In this document: piece by piece, positions 18,432-27,464 of the stretch | How the letters are laid out: each line of letters opens with the position of its first letter | Numbering within the stretch: position 1 is the stretch's first letter | Origin: JBKBII01 sp046299415 | GTDB taxonomy: Bacteria; Pseudomonadota; Gammaproteobacteria; Ectothiorhodospirales; Ectothiorhodospiraceae | DNA length: 64,000 nucleotides | Assembly: GCA_046299415.1 (NCBI GenBank) | Contig: JBKBII010000004.1 | Span: forward strand, 196,626 to 260,625 | Reading direction: 5' to 3' | Notes under the pieces: generated by a model | What the model saw: the letters and a program-made list of their open reading frames with translations, nothing else | Told to the model about the DNA's origin: nothing | Databases searched by the model: none | Translations under genes and position numbers: made by a program

Positions 18432-19286
18432 TCAATGTTCGCCCATCTCGTAGGCTTTGAGCGTGTTGTCGAGTAACATCGCGACGGTCATCGGGCCGAC
18501 GCCGCCGGGGACTGGCGTGATCCAGTCTGCCCGTTCGGCGGCCTTGGCGAACTCGACATCGCCGCACAGCGAGCCGTCGTCGCGCCGATTGATGCCGACG
18601 TCGATGACCGTTGCGCCCGCCTTGATCCAGTCACCATGAATCAGTCCGGGTTTGCCCGCGGCTGCGATCAGGATGTCTGCGCGTTTGATGTGGTTCGCTA
18701 GATCGCGGGTGAAGCGGTGGCAGACGGTGACGGTGGCGCCGGCGAGCAACAGCTCCAGGCTCATGGGCCGCCCGACGATATTGGACGCACCAATAACGAC
18801 GGCGTCGCGACCCTTGAAGGGTTCATCGATCGCATTGAGCAGTTGGATGACACCCCACGGGGTGCACGGGCGTAGTCGCGGCATGCGCGCGGCGAGGCGT
18901 CCGATGTTGTACGGGTGGAAGCCGTCGACGTCTTTGAGCGGATCAATTCGTTCGACCACGGTTTCGGGGTCGATGTGAGGTGGTAGCGGTAACTGCACGA
19001 GGATGCCATCAATCGTGCGATCACGGTTGAGGCGATCAACCAGTGCGAGCAGGTCGGCTTGTGGTGTTTGCGCGGGGAGGTCGAAGGCGTGCGAGATGAC
19101 GCCGGCGGCTTCGCAGGCGATGCGTTTGTTACGCACATAAACGGCTGAAGCGGGATCTTGACCGACTAAGACGACAGCGAGGCCGGGTGCGCGTCGCCCG
19201 CTCGAGATCAACGCAGCGACGCGCTCGCGAATGCGCTCGCGATGCTCGATTGCGATGCGCTTGCCGTCGATGATGTGTGCTGTCAT
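18432..19286 (-). CDS. folD: Bifunctional methylenetetrahydrofolate dehydrogenase/cyclohydrolase
   Basis: Oxidises 5,10-methylene-THF to methenyl-THF and hydrolyses that to 10-formyl-THF, supplying one-carbon units for purines and formyl-Met. The 284-residue product has the catalytic Tyr50/Lys54 (SAVYVRNKRIAC), the DGILVQLPLP motif, the KDVDGFHPYN block, the NADP site (VVIGASNIVGRPMSLELL) and the C-terminal TPVPGGVGPMTVAML. I used the ATG at 19286 (MTAHIIDGK), which matches the family start; the frame stays open 23 codons further upstream. Confidence 0.97.
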   Translation of the reverse strand: MTAHIIDGKRIAIEHRERIRERVAALISSGRRAPGLAVVLVGQDPASAVYVRNKRIACEAAGVISHAFDLPAQTPQADLLALVDRLNRDRTIDGILVQLPLPPHIDPETVVERIDPLKDVDGFHPYNIGRLAARMPRLRPCTPWGVIQLLNAIDEPFKGRDAVVIGASNIVGRPMSLELLLAGATVTVCHRFTRDLANHIKRADILIAAAGKPGLIHGDWIKAGATVIDVGINRRDDGSLCGDVEFAKAAERADWITPVPGGVGPMTVAMLLDNTLKAYEMGEH

Positions 19287-19676
19287 GCCTGACGCCCTGT
19301 GATGTCGATCTTCGAGTGGGTAGTGCCGATTTATTTGTCTGCGATTCCGATGCACGAAGTCCCTGAATCGGCCGACTCAGGCGACATCGGTGGTGATCGT
19401 TTTGATGAGGCCGACAAGGCGGATTGTTTCATGCGCTTGATGACGGCTCAAACCGGGGCGCGGATGTTGTGAGCCGCTGACGTGGGTCACCCGGGGGCAA
19501 TCGAAGGCTGTGCGGTTTTCTGAAGCGCTATTCTGCCGAGGAGCCCGAATCATTGGCCACGCTAGTCGCCCGTTGGCCTTAAATTGACATCGCTCTGGCC
19601 GCGTTTCTCCGGGTGGCTTGCGCACGATTGCCGAAGATATCCGACTCAATGATTCTTGTAATCAGAATTTCTGGAG
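19287..19676. other. Gene-free stretch between folD and a diguanylate cyclase gene
   Basis: About 390 bases. No convincing reading frame or RNA gene is seen. It contains the promoter side of folD and the 3' flank of the cyclase gene. Confidence 0.45.
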
Positions 19677-20651
19677 TCAGGAAGTCGCTGTTGAGCAGGT
19701 CTCGGCTAGTGCGACGCAGTTGCGACCGTCTGATTTTGCTCGATACAAGGCGGCATCCGCTTCGTGTACGAAGGTCTCGAAATCGGGGTGATTTTCGCGA
19801 TGTGAGGCTACGCCGACGCTGACGGTGATCTTCAATCCTTCTTTTGGGGTCGGTTGCAAGGGCTGGACGTCGGCGGGGATCGTGAAGGGCGTATCGGCAA
19901 TGATGCAGCGGATTTTTTCGCCCAGCGAGGCCGCATTGGAAAGACTGGTCTCTGGTGCGACGATGACGAGCTCTTCGCCGCCGAGGCGCGCAATATCGTC
20001 GGAGCTTCGAATACGGGACTGCAGGCGTTCGGCCAGGGTCTTGAGCACCGCGTCGCCGACGGAGTGGCCGTAGGTGTCGTTGACCGCCTTGAAGTGATCG
20101 ACGTCGATAATTAGAAGTGATAGCGGTGTGCTGTATCGCCGGGCACGTTCAAGTTCACGATGAAAGCATTGATCGAATTTACGCCGGTTGGGTAGGCCGG
20201 TCAGCGCGTCGGTCAGGCTTTCATGCTCGAGCCGCACGACTCGTCGGATGTCGTGGACGGCGTCGAGCGACAGGCGGCCGGTCAAGGCGACAAACAACGC
20301 ACCGAATCCAAACACTAAAGCCACGATCACATCTGATGGCGTGGTAGTGGTGGCGAGAAGGAGATTGAATCCGAACGCGAGATAGCCGAGCACGAACATC
20401 GGCAGAATGACAAATACGGTGCGCCAGCGCCGTTTGATTGGCGTATCCGGCAGATCCTGCAGGATTTTGCGGAAGGTGCCGATCGCATGAATCAGGCCCA
20501 ATAGTCCGATTGTGACTAACGCGACGGCGGCAATCGTGATCCATAGGTCCGGCGACGCGTTGCCGACCGGGGAGCTCGATAGGACCGCCGGCTCAATACT
20601 CCAGTTGGTGGCTAGTTCGTTTCCGTCCGCGACTGAGATTTTGGTTGGCAT
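19677..20651 (-). CDS. Membrane-bound diguanylate cyclase (GGDEF)
   Basis: A 324-residue protein that would make cyclic di-GMP from two GTP. The N-terminal half has three hydrophobic segments (about 36-58, 78-100, 108-125). The GGDEF domain follows from about residue 140: LTDALTGLPNRRKF, IIDVDHFKAVNDTYGHSVGD, active-site GGEEL (224-228) and the ALYRAKSDGRN end. RSSD at 215-218, five residues ahead of GGEEL, is an intact RxxD product-inhibition I-site. It is therefore probably active and feedback-controlled. No sensory domain other than the membrane region is seen. Confidence 0.93.
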   Translation of the reverse strand: MPTKISVADGNELATNWSIEPAVLSSSPVGNASPDLWITIAAVALVTIGLLGLIHAIGTFRKILQDLPDTPIKRRWRTVFVILPMFVLGYLAFGFNLLLATTTTPSDVIVALVFGFGALFVALTGRLSLDAVHDIRRVVRLEHESLTDALTGLPNRRKFDQCFHRELERARRYSTPLSLLIIDVDHFKAVNDTYGHSVGDAVLKTLAERLQSRIRSSDDIARLGGEELVIVAPETSLSNAASLGEKIRCIIADTPFTIPADVQPLQPTPKEGLKITVSVGVASHRENHPDFETFVHEADAALYRAKSDGRNCVALAETCSTATS

Positions 20652-21107
20652 TGCAGTGGGCTACTCGGGGTCAGAGTCGATCGTTGCGGGCACTAAACCA
20701 CGCGCGAGGGCTGTTCGGTTGTTCGGAGGCGATGGTGTCTGTGCTCGTCTTGGCTGCGGCTTTTCGGTGACGCGCGGCGGCGACGGAAGCTTGGATGACC
20801 GCGGGACCAATCGGCACCGACGGCCGTGAACGCGGATTCGGAGCGAAAGCGTCTGGCGACGAGAATCGAAGTTTGCACCAATGACGGTCGTCCTTGTTGA
20901 GCGGGCGTTCGTCGCGTCGGTGGATGCGGACGATGATCGCAGTCGAGGCCGCGGTACTTGTGCAAGACGAGGCTTATTTCGTATAGTAGCCGCCCGGTCG
21001 CAACATGGAAGCGTTTCCGATCGGTTTTTCGCGGAGCCAAGCGAGAGCGGTGGCGGGTCTTTTCGTCCTGCCGGTTGAGTTAGCTAGGGTTTGCGGAAAG
21101 TAGCTCC
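20652..21107. other. Stretch ahead of the tRNA cluster
   Basis: About 455 bases between divergent units, with no protein gene supported. It holds a candidate stable-RNA promoter at 20958-20987. Confidence 0.45.
20958..20987 (+). promoter_or_regulatory. Candidate promoter of the tRNA cluster
   Basis: TTGTGC (20958-20963) and TATAGT (20982-20987) are 18 bases apart and followed by a GC-rich run (GCCGCCCGG), the discriminator type seen at stable-RNA promoters. The predicted start is about 110 bases before tRNA-Pro. Confidence 0.4.
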
Positions 21108-21184
21108 GGGGTATAGCGCAGTCTGGTAGCGCGCCTGCTTTGGGAGCAGGATGTCGGGGGTTCGAATCCCTCTACCCCGACCAG
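21108..21184 (+). tRNA. tRNA-Pro (anticodon TGG)
   Basis: A 77-base cloverleaf: acceptor CGGGGTA pairs with TACCCCG, anticodon stem CCTGC/GCAGG with loop TTTGGGA (anticodon TGG at 21142-21144), T arm GGTTCGAATCC, encoded CCA. First of four tRNA genes in the same direction. Confidence 0.97.
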
Positions 21185-21473
21185 TGTCGTGACCCTCTGG
21201 GTTTCGCCTCGCTGATGTTGGCGAGCTGGACAGGAAAGGCGAGTTATCGGATTCGGCTGTGAGCATTCTTGCGAGAAATCTCGATGCTCGCGGCGGATGG
21301 CGAGGTTGGTCAGACGATCGGTTTGAAGTCGTCGTGCGGAGCTCGGGTTGTGTAGCCAGGCGTGCGTCGATCCGACGGGCGGCCAAAGTCGAAGAGTTCG
21401 TATCTCGCGTGGACTTCCGTCGCGAATGCGTTGGTCCGCGAGGTTTGCGGCCCGTAGGCACAAAAACTGAAAG

Positions 21474-21550
21474 GCGCCTGTAGCTCAACCGGATAGAGCA
21501 TCGGCCTTCTAAGCCGACGGTTGCAGGTTCGAGTCCTGCCAGGCGCGCCA
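21474..21550 (+). tRNA. tRNA-Arg (anticodon TCT)
   Basis: A 77-base cloverleaf: acceptor GCGCCTG pairs with CAGGCGC, anticodon stem TCGGC/GCCGA with loop CTTCTAA (anticodon TCT), T arm GGTTCGAGTCC, discriminator G and encoded CCA. Confidence 0.97.
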
Positions 21551-21740
21551 GTGCCTGCCCAGCGATGACGACCTTGTAGAGTTGTAACGGTTATTGGTGC
21601 GAACGGCGTCCTACATTTGAGTATCCGGCGGTCCGAACAATCGGCGCCGGTGCCTTAGGAGGCGAGTTGGTCCGGTTAGAGTAGTTGAATACTCTTAGAC
21701 GTGACGTCTGTAGTATGTCGCGCTTTGGAAGCAGTTTTGT

Positions 21741-21817
21741 GGTGGCCGTAGCTCAGTTGGTAGAGCACTGGATTGTGACTCCAGTGGTCGTGGGTTCGAG
21801 CCCCATCGGTCACCCCA
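21741..21817 (+). tRNA. tRNA-His (anticodon GTG)
   Basis: Acceptor GTGGCCG pairs with CGGTCAC; the extra G(-1) that marks tRNA-His is encoded at 21741 opposite discriminator C. Anticodon stem CTGGA/TCCAG with loop TTGTGAC (anticodon GTG). CCA is encoded. Confidence 0.97.
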
Positions 21818-21899
21818 CTTTGAACGCATGACCCGCAGTGTGATGGTCGTGTTTGCTGGATCCAATCCAGCCAATGCAGCCGTGCATTGGGGGACAAGC

Positions 21900-21975
21900 G
21901 GGCCGTTAGCTCAATTGGTAGAGCAGTGGACTCTTAATCCATTGGTTGTAGGTTCGATTCCTACACGGCCCACCA
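21900..21975 (+). tRNA. tRNA-Lys (anticodon CTT)
   Basis: A 76-base cloverleaf: acceptor GGGCCGT pairs with ACGGCCC, anticodon loop CTCTTAA (anticodon CTT), T arm GGTTCGATTCC, discriminator A and encoded CCA. It reads AAG. Last gene of the cluster. Confidence 0.96.
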
Positions 21976-23006
21976 TCTTCAATCCAAAGCCTTCTGCCCC
22001 TATTGCTCTCGCCTGAGCGTAGGTGAAGCTCTAACCGGTTGGCTTTGTGGCTCGCTGAATGAGCCGTGCGTGCCGATACGTCCGCTGTGCTGATGCGGGA
22101 CGATCCATCGGGCATGGGTCGGCGCTGTCGTTCGATTGACCTCCCGCAAGAGTTCGTGGCGTCTCGACCATCTGCTGACGGCGAGGCGTTTCACTCGAGC
22201 TTTAATTCGGTTGCACGATCGAGCCCGGCGCTGCGCGCTGATCAGGCCCCTTTTCAAAGGGCGATCGAAGATCTGGGCTGCGGTCGGTCGTCGCGATCCT
22301 CAGTTGACGTCTCAAACGGATGACTGTTCGCGATCCGCCTGTGCGCGTTCGCTTCGCGGTTCGCCCTCCATTGTTATCGATCACGCCCGCGACCGATCGA
22401 AAAGTATCGAGCCAAAAGCGGGTGTCGATCGGATAGAGCTATCGAACGGAGACCGGCTGCCAGCGGAGGTTGCGACGAACGCCGCATACAGATCATTTGG
22501 GCGGTGTGTGTTGTTCGATTTTCGCCGGCTGTCGTGTCGCGACGTGTCACTCGATGACGAGCTTCACGGTGGCCAGGTGGGCGTGAGGTCCTCTGGTGCG
22601 TCTGTTGTTCGGCCCGGTTCTCGGATGATGGCGGTCCGTCTTTGTCGGGCAGGCGTGACGATGTCGCTGGACGCTCCGATCAACTGTGGGTGCCTCACGC
22701 CGTGTTCATCTAATTCAGCGAGCCTCAGGGCAACTCATGTCGCGTAAAGCCGTATTACTCTCAGGTGCGATCTCACCGGCGGCGATGATGCGTTATCGGG
22801 CATCTGGTCGGTTACGTCTCTGTCGTCGACCGTGACGTTCGGCTGACAGGGGCGACCGATAGGGTTGTTGGGGCGCGTCGATCAAGGCGCAGTCGGATCT
22901 CTACGTGTCGCGCCCGCAAGCGGTTGCTTCCTGTGTCGGAGCGGCTCGCGTGCGCGATGTCGCCGCAATTGGAATCACTCCTGAGCTTGGGCAACGAAGG
23001 GCGGAC
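21976..23006. other. 1-kb gene-free stretch between tRNA-Lys and mlaF
   Basis: No supported gene. The longest frame (22136-22747) is basic and low in hydrophobic residues, lacks a ribosome site and resembles nothing. No terminator for the tRNA transcript is obvious, and no integration remnant or attachment-site duplicate of tRNA-Lys was seen. Confidence 0.5.
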
Positions 23007-24164
23007 ATGAACGAGATTTTGAGTAGCCCCAAAATGGAAGACGATCGAACCACGGTTGGCACTGACGATGCGATGGTGCGGATCGAAAAGCTGCACTTTC
23101 GCCGTGGGTCTCACTCGGTTTTCAACGGCTTTGATGCCGTGATCCCGCGAGGCAAGATCACGGCCGTGATGGGCCCATCGGGTACGGGTAAGACCACGCT
23201 GTTGAAGCTGATTGGCGGCCAGATCAAGCCCGATTCGGGGGCGATTTGGGTCGATGGTGAACGTGTCGATCGATTATCGCGCCGTCGCCTGTACCGCTTG
23301 CGGGCGCGAATGAGCCTGTTGTTCCAGAGCGGGGCGTTGCTGACTGATCTCGATGTGTTCGAGAACGTCGCCTTCCCGTTACGCGAAAACATGCGCCTGC
23401 CCGAGCCCGTCCTCGAGACGTTGGTGTTGATGAAGCTTGAGGCAGTGGGGTTGCGCGGCGCAGCGCGTCTGCGACCCAGCGAGCTGTCTGGAGGAATGGC
23501 GCGGCGCGTTGCACTGGCGCGGTCTTTGGCTTTCGACCCCGAGTTGATGTTGTACGACGAGCCGTTTACCGGGCTCGACCCGATCACGATGGGGCAGATC
23601 GTGCGCCTGATCCGGGAGACGCACGAGGCGCTCAGTATGACGTCGGTGCTGGTGACGCACGATGTGCCCGAGGCGCTGTCGATCGCGGATCACTTGATTG
23701 TAATGGCAGAGGGTCGCGTGATCGATCAGGGTTCGGTGGCTGATGTTCAGGCGCGGGCCAACGACTGGACGACGCAGTTTCTCGCCGGTGAAGCCGACGG
23801 GCCGGTGCCATTCCATTATCCGGCGCCGGCTTACTACGATGAGCTGGGCTTGGGCCTCGGACTGCGATCTGTCGCTGCCGCTGCGGATCGCAAAGCCGTC
23901 GCTGATGATTCGCCTGTGGCGGGAGACGATTCGGGACCGGGCGCTGACTCGTTACAGACCGGCGGCGAGGCGCAGAATGCGAAGGCGGAATCGATGCTGG
24001 TCGAGGCTGTCGACCAGTCTGAGGCGCAGGTCTCGCATGCACGATCAGCTGAATCGGCATCGCTCGACTTGCCGGAGGTTCCAGAACCCCTCATCGAAAA
24101 AAGCTCGAAGGGTGATCAAGTCGGATCGTCAGAGCGAGATGCCGCACGGGAGGGGCGCTCATGA
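23007..24164 (+). CDS. mlaF: Phospholipid ABC transporter ATPase MlaF, with long C-terminal extension
   Basis: The ATPase of the MlaFEDB inner-membrane complex, which moves phospholipids between the membranes. Walker A (GPSGTGKTT), the MlaF-type signature ELSGGMARRVALARSLA, Walker B (LMLYDEPFTGLDP) and the H-loop (LVTHDVPEAL) are intact. The ATG at 23007 follows a GAAGGG site. The protein is 385 residues, whereas MlaF is usually about 270. After the normal end (DWTTQFLAGEADGPVPFHYPAPAYYDEL) comes about 100 residues of acidic, alanine/serine-rich, probably disordered sequence. Its stop overlaps the mlaE start (ATGA). Confidence 0.95.
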   Translation: MNEILSSPKMEDDRTTVGTDDAMVRIEKLHFRRGSHSVFNGFDAVIPRGKITAVMGPSGTGKTTLLKLIGGQIKPDSGAIWVDGERVDRLSRRRLYRLRARMSLLFQSGALLTDLDVFENVAFPLRENMRLPEPVLETLVLMKLEAVGLRGAARLRPSELSGGMARRVALARSLAFDPELMLYDEPFTGLDPITMGQIVRLIRETHEALSMTSVLVTHDVPEALSIADHLIVMAEGRVIDQGSVADVQARANDWTTQFLAGEADGPVPFHYPAPAYYDELGLGLGLRSVAAAADRKAVADDSPVAGDDSGPGADSLQTGGEAQNAKAESMLVEAVDQSEAQVSHARSAESASLDLPEVPEPLIEKSSKGDQVGSSERDAAREGRS

Positions 24165-24964
24165 TCGGCAATGGATTGCAATCGTTGGCGGGCGGCGTCG
24201 CGCGTCTCGGCCGTTGGGCCATCGACAAGCTCGCCGAGCTGGGTCGCGCTGGCCTGTGCTTGCTGCGCATGCTTGTTGCTTTCGACGTGGTGTTTCGGCG
24301 CACGGGCCTTCTGATTGCGGAGCTCTATTCGGTCGGGGTCCGATCGCTGGTGATCATTCTGGTCTCAGGTCTGTTTGTCGGGATGGTGCTCGCGTATCAG
24401 GGCTATATCACGCTGGTGAACTTCGGCGCTGCTGAGGCGCTAGGCGGTGTCGTTGCGCTCTCGCTGGTGCGTGAGCTAGGGCCCGTCGTGACGGCTTTGC
24501 TATTCGCTGGACGGGCGGGCTCGGCGCTGACTGCCGAAATCGCTCTGATGAAGACGACAGAACAGCTTTCGGCGATGGAAATGATGGCGGTTGATCCGTA
24601 CCGCCGGGTGTTGGCACCGCGTTTCTTTGCTGCATTCCTATCGCTGCCCCTGTTGGCTGCGATGTTCTCCGCCGTCGGTGTTATGGGCGGTTACCTCGTC
24701 GGGGTGGGTTTCCTCGGCGTCGATGCGGGAGCGTATTTCTCGCAGATGCAAGCGGTTACGAGCTGGTCGGATGATGTGATGTCCGGTGTGATCAAATCGA
24801 TTGCGTTTGGCGGCATTGTAGCGTGGATCGCGGTATTCAAGGGGTTGGACGCCGCTCCGACCGCGGCGGGGATCTCGCGCGCAACGACCGAAACGGTTGT
24901 GTTGTCCGCTCTGGCGGTCTTGGCCGTCGACTTTATCTTGACCGCTATTTTGTTCGGTGCTTGA
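24161..24964 (+). CDS. mlaE: Phospholipid ABC transporter permease MlaE
   Basis: The inner-membrane permease of the Mla system, 267 residues (E. coli 260). Five to six hydrophobic segments follow the family pattern, with FVGMVLAYQGYITLVNFGA, ALSLVRELGPVVTALLFAGRAGSALTAEIALMKTTEQLSAMEMM and the C-terminal ALAVLAVDFILTAILFG. It overlaps mlaF by four bases and is followed 47 bases on by mlaD. Confidence 0.97.
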   Translation: MIGNGLQSLAGGVARLGRWAIDKLAELGRAGLCLLRMLVAFDVVFRRTGLLIAELYSVGVRSLVIILVSGLFVGMVLAYQGYITLVNFGAAEALGGVVALSLVRELGPVVTALLFAGRAGSALTAEIALMKTTEQLSAMEMMAVDPYRRVLAPRFFAAFLSLPLLAAMFSAVGVMGGYLVGVGFLGVDAGAYFSQMQAVTSWSDDVMSGVIKSIAFGGIVAWIAVFKGLDAAPTAAGISRATTETVVLSALAVLAVDFILTAILFGA

Positions 24965-25011
24965 GCCTTCAAGCCGCGTCAGGTTGCGGCTTCGCGCAGG
25001 GAGTTGTTGCG

Positions 25012-25467
25012 ATGAAACGTGTGATGGAAATCTTGGTAGGCCTGTTTGTGCTCGGTGGCATCGCCGCTCTGTTTTATCTTGCCATCGCAGTCAGCAACGT
25101 CAGTGCGGGGCGCGACGGCGGGACCTACGAGGTTGTCGGATACTTCGACAATATCGGCGGCCTGAAAATCCGCTCACCAGTGACGCTGTCGGGTGTTCGC
25201 GTCGGCCGTGTGACGTCGATCGAGTATGACCCGGAACGCTTTTCGGCTCGTGTGACGCTTGCCATCCAGTCGCGTTACAACGAACTGCCGGCTGATACCG
25301 CCGCGATGATCCTGACCTCTGGGCTGTTGGGCGAGCAGTACGTCGGTCTTGAGCCCGGCGGTGACACGGAAACGTTGCGCGACGGTGACGAGCTCTTGAT
25401 CACCCAATCGGCTGTGGTGCTCGAAAACCTGATCGGTCGCTTCCTGTCGAACATGGGCAGTCAGTGA
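25012..25467 (+). CDS. mlaD: MCE-domain lipid-binding protein MlaD
   Basis: A 151-residue protein with one N-terminal membrane helix (ILVGLFVLGGIAALFYLAIAV) and one MCE domain (YEVVGYFDNIGGLKIRSPVTLSGVRVGRV...LPADTAAMILTSGLLGEQYVGLEPGG). It forms the periplasmic hexameric ring of the Mla complex and passes lipid to or from MlaC. A CAGGGAG site precedes the ATG. It is shorter at the C-terminus than the E. coli protein (183 residues). Confidence 0.95.
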   Translation: MKRVMEILVGLFVLGGIAALFYLAIAVSNVSAGRDGGTYEVVGYFDNIGGLKIRSPVTLSGVRVGRVTSIEYDPERFSARVTLAIQSRYNELPADTAAMILTSGLLGEQYVGLEPGGDTETLRDGDELLITQSAVVLENLIGRFLSNMGSQ

Positions 25468-25858
25468 CACGATTGTCGCGACGACTCCGGCGGGTGGCTG
25501 GGCCCCAGCGGCGATAGTGGGTCTTTGGTGTGCGAATCCGACCTCTCTTTTTCGCGCGATGGGCCGTAGATGGGTTGCCGGCGGTGATCGGTTCTGTTCG
25601 GCGCACGCTGCGCTGCACGATCTCGAGCCGATTCTCGCGCGATAGTTTCATCATGGGTTTGGGTGGTTGGGGCAAAAAAGACAGTCACCACTCGCGGTCG
25701 TCGATGGCGCAAGCCATCATCGTGCGCGACCGACTTCTCTGCTGGTGGGGTGAATCGATCAGCGCGGCGACTCTTTCGACTGCGGGTTGCAGGTACGTAA
25801 GCGATCCGGGTCGTCCCGTTGCCGCCTTTTAGGTTGTTACGACGTGAGGAGATTCAAT
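25468..25858. other. Unusual 390-base gap inside the mla operon
   Basis: mlaD and mlaC are nearly adjacent in E. coli. Here the gap has no supported gene and no visible terminator. Confidence 0.5.
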
Positions 25859-26638
25859 ATGCAGGCCAATGTGCAGACGACTTTGCGGGCTGTTGATTCG
25901 CCGGCAACAGATGCGCGTCCGTCCGGCGCGAGGTTCACAGCGGCGATTGATCATCCCTCGCGCAAGGTACGCGTCGGTCTATGGACGCGCGTGACACGAG
26001 GTCTTGTTGCGGGTTTGGTTTTGCTGGCTGCAGGGGGGTTCGCGGGCTCGCTCGCAGTGGCGCAAACGCAGTCGGCCAATGATGTGGTCATGGGCGCGAT
26101 CAACGCGACCCTCGCGGCGCTTCGTGAGGACCGCGATCGCGCACGCAACGATCCGGATTTCGTTGTGGACGTTTTGGAGCGTCACATTTTACCGGTGATC
26201 GATGTGCAGGGCATGGGCGCGTTGATTCTTGGTCGGCACTGGCGGGAGGCAAGCCGAGAACAGCGCGAGCGCTTCGTCGCGAGCTTTGCCAACACCCTGA
26301 TGCGGACCTACGGAGGACAGCTCGGTGAGCATATCGATGCCGACGTCGAATTGATCAGTCGGCGTTCACGTCAAGACGATCGGCAGGCGGCGGTCGCGAC
26401 CGAAGTCGTCTTGCCGGGGCAAAACAACCTGGTCGTCAACTATCGGCTGCGCCCGGTGGGCGGCGAGTGGCGCGTGTTCGATGTCGAGGCCGAAGGCCTG
26501 GGTTTTGTCGCCAACTTCCGCACCAGTTTCAACGAGCAAGTTGCACGCGATGGTCTGGAACGCTTGATTGAAAGGCTCGAGGCAGGAGACGCTGAGCTCG
26601 TTGATCAAGTCGTTGATGACGCGGTGGAGTCACGTTGA
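25859..26638 (+). CDS. mlaC: Periplasmic phospholipid-binding protein MlaC
   Basis: The soluble carrier of the Mla pathway (Tol_Tol_Ttg2 family), shuttling lipid between the outer-membrane MlaA complex and MlaD. Family blocks: NATLAALREDRDRARNDPDFVVDVLERHILPVIDVQGMGALILGRHWREASREQRERFVASFANTLMRTYGGQL, then QNNLVVNYRLRPVGGEWRVFDVEAEGLGFVANFRTSFNEQV. The ATG at 25859 follows GAGGAG with eight bases spacing. With 259 residues it is longer than E. coli MlaC (211) because about 40 polar residues precede the signal-peptide hydrophobic core (LVAGLVLLAAGGFAGSLAVAQ), an unusually long n-region. Confidence 0.93.
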   Translation: MQANVQTTLRAVDSPATDARPSGARFTAAIDHPSRKVRVGLWTRVTRGLVAGLVLLAAGGFAGSLAVAQTQSANDVVMGAINATLAALREDRDRARNDPDFVVDVLERHILPVIDVQGMGALILGRHWREASREQRERFVASFANTLMRTYGGQLGEHIDADVELISRRSRQDDRQAAVATEVVLPGQNNLVVNYRLRPVGGEWRVFDVEAEGLGFVANFRTSFNEQVARDGLERLIERLEAGDAELVDQVVDDAVESR

Positions 26639-26672
26639 GCCGAGCAGGTTGAGCGAAAGGTCTGGAGGCATT

Positions 26673-26999
26673 ATGTTTGCGAAGCGGTCAGCGTTCGAGA
26701 CAGAGAAACCCGTATCGTTCAAATTCGAAACCACGCCAGACGGTGTCTGTCTGCACGGCGCACTGGTTCGTGACACGGTTTCTGAGGCTTTCGATGCTTG
26801 GACTCGGCTGGTCGCGAAACGCCTGCCTGAGTTCGTCGATGTCGCCGGCCTTGATGAACTCGACAGTGCGGGCTTGGCGCTGATGGTGGTGATGTCCGGT
26901 ACGCGAGGCGTGCAGGTCAGCCGGGTGCCTGAAGAATTTTCAGGCCTTCTGCGTTTGTACCGGCTAGAAGACGCGTTCGCTGACTCAACGGTGGCGTGA
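26673..26999 (+). CDS. mlaB: STAS-domain protein MlaB
   Basis: A 108-residue cytoplasmic STAS protein that supports MlaF assembly and activity. The STAS core is visible as LPEFVDVAGLDELDSAGLALMVVMSGTRG, where the LDSAG serine is the position equivalent to the regulatory serine/threonine of STAS proteins. A TGGAGGC ribosome site precedes the ATG at 26673. It follows mlaC by about 35 bases. Confidence 0.88.
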   Translation: MFAKRSAFETEKPVSFKFETTPDGVCLHGALVRDTVSEAFDAWTRLVAKRLPEFVDVAGLDELDSAGLALMVVMSGTRGVQVSRVPEEFSGLLRLYRLEDAFADSTVA

Positions 27000-27464
27000 T
27001 TCAAGGCTTTCGGCCTGCGAGCGAGATCGCCGTTGTGAACCGATGCGCTGGCCGCCGCCGTCGCGTGTAAGCGATAAAACGCTGAATCAACTGCTGCACG
27101 GTCCTTGCTGCTTCGGGTAAGGACTTTTGGCTTTTGTCGTCGCGCCTCTGGCGCGCTTCACGCCGTCGCGAAGCCAGCGTCTCCTCGATGTTTCAAGCCA
27201 TTCGGTTAGAGGCGCTTTCGCTACGCTGTCGCAGCCGAAGTCCAATCGGTTTCCGACAACCAATCGGTGGCGCCGGATTTTCGTCACGTGCGAGACCTGA
27301 TTCGCGCCGGTTACGTTCGGGGTCGTTGGGTCTTTGCGGTGGGCTCGGGTGCCGTTTGGCGCGAATTCGGGCGCGTTTGCCGTTACAGTAGGCGGCCGGC
27401 AGTTCACCCTCTCATCATTCGAGTCGTTTGTTCGAACGATCCCACGCATGGATAAGCCCTCCGC
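27000..27464. other. Gap between mlaB and murA
   Basis: About 465 bases. A bolA/ibaG-type gene is usual here in gammaproteobacteria, but I find no such frame. Just before murA, CGCATGGATAA occurs twice (27446 and 27462); the first ATG (27448) opens a nine-codon frame overlapping the murA start. Confidence 0.5.

Noticed and set aside
21691..21716. Separate promoter for tRNA-His (TTGAAT ... TAGTAT)
   Set aside because: The spacing of 20 bases is too long and the -10 match is poor.
22136..22747. 203-codon plus-strand frame between tRNA-Lys and mlaF
   Set aside because: Basic, low-complexity translation, no ribosome site, no recognisable domain.
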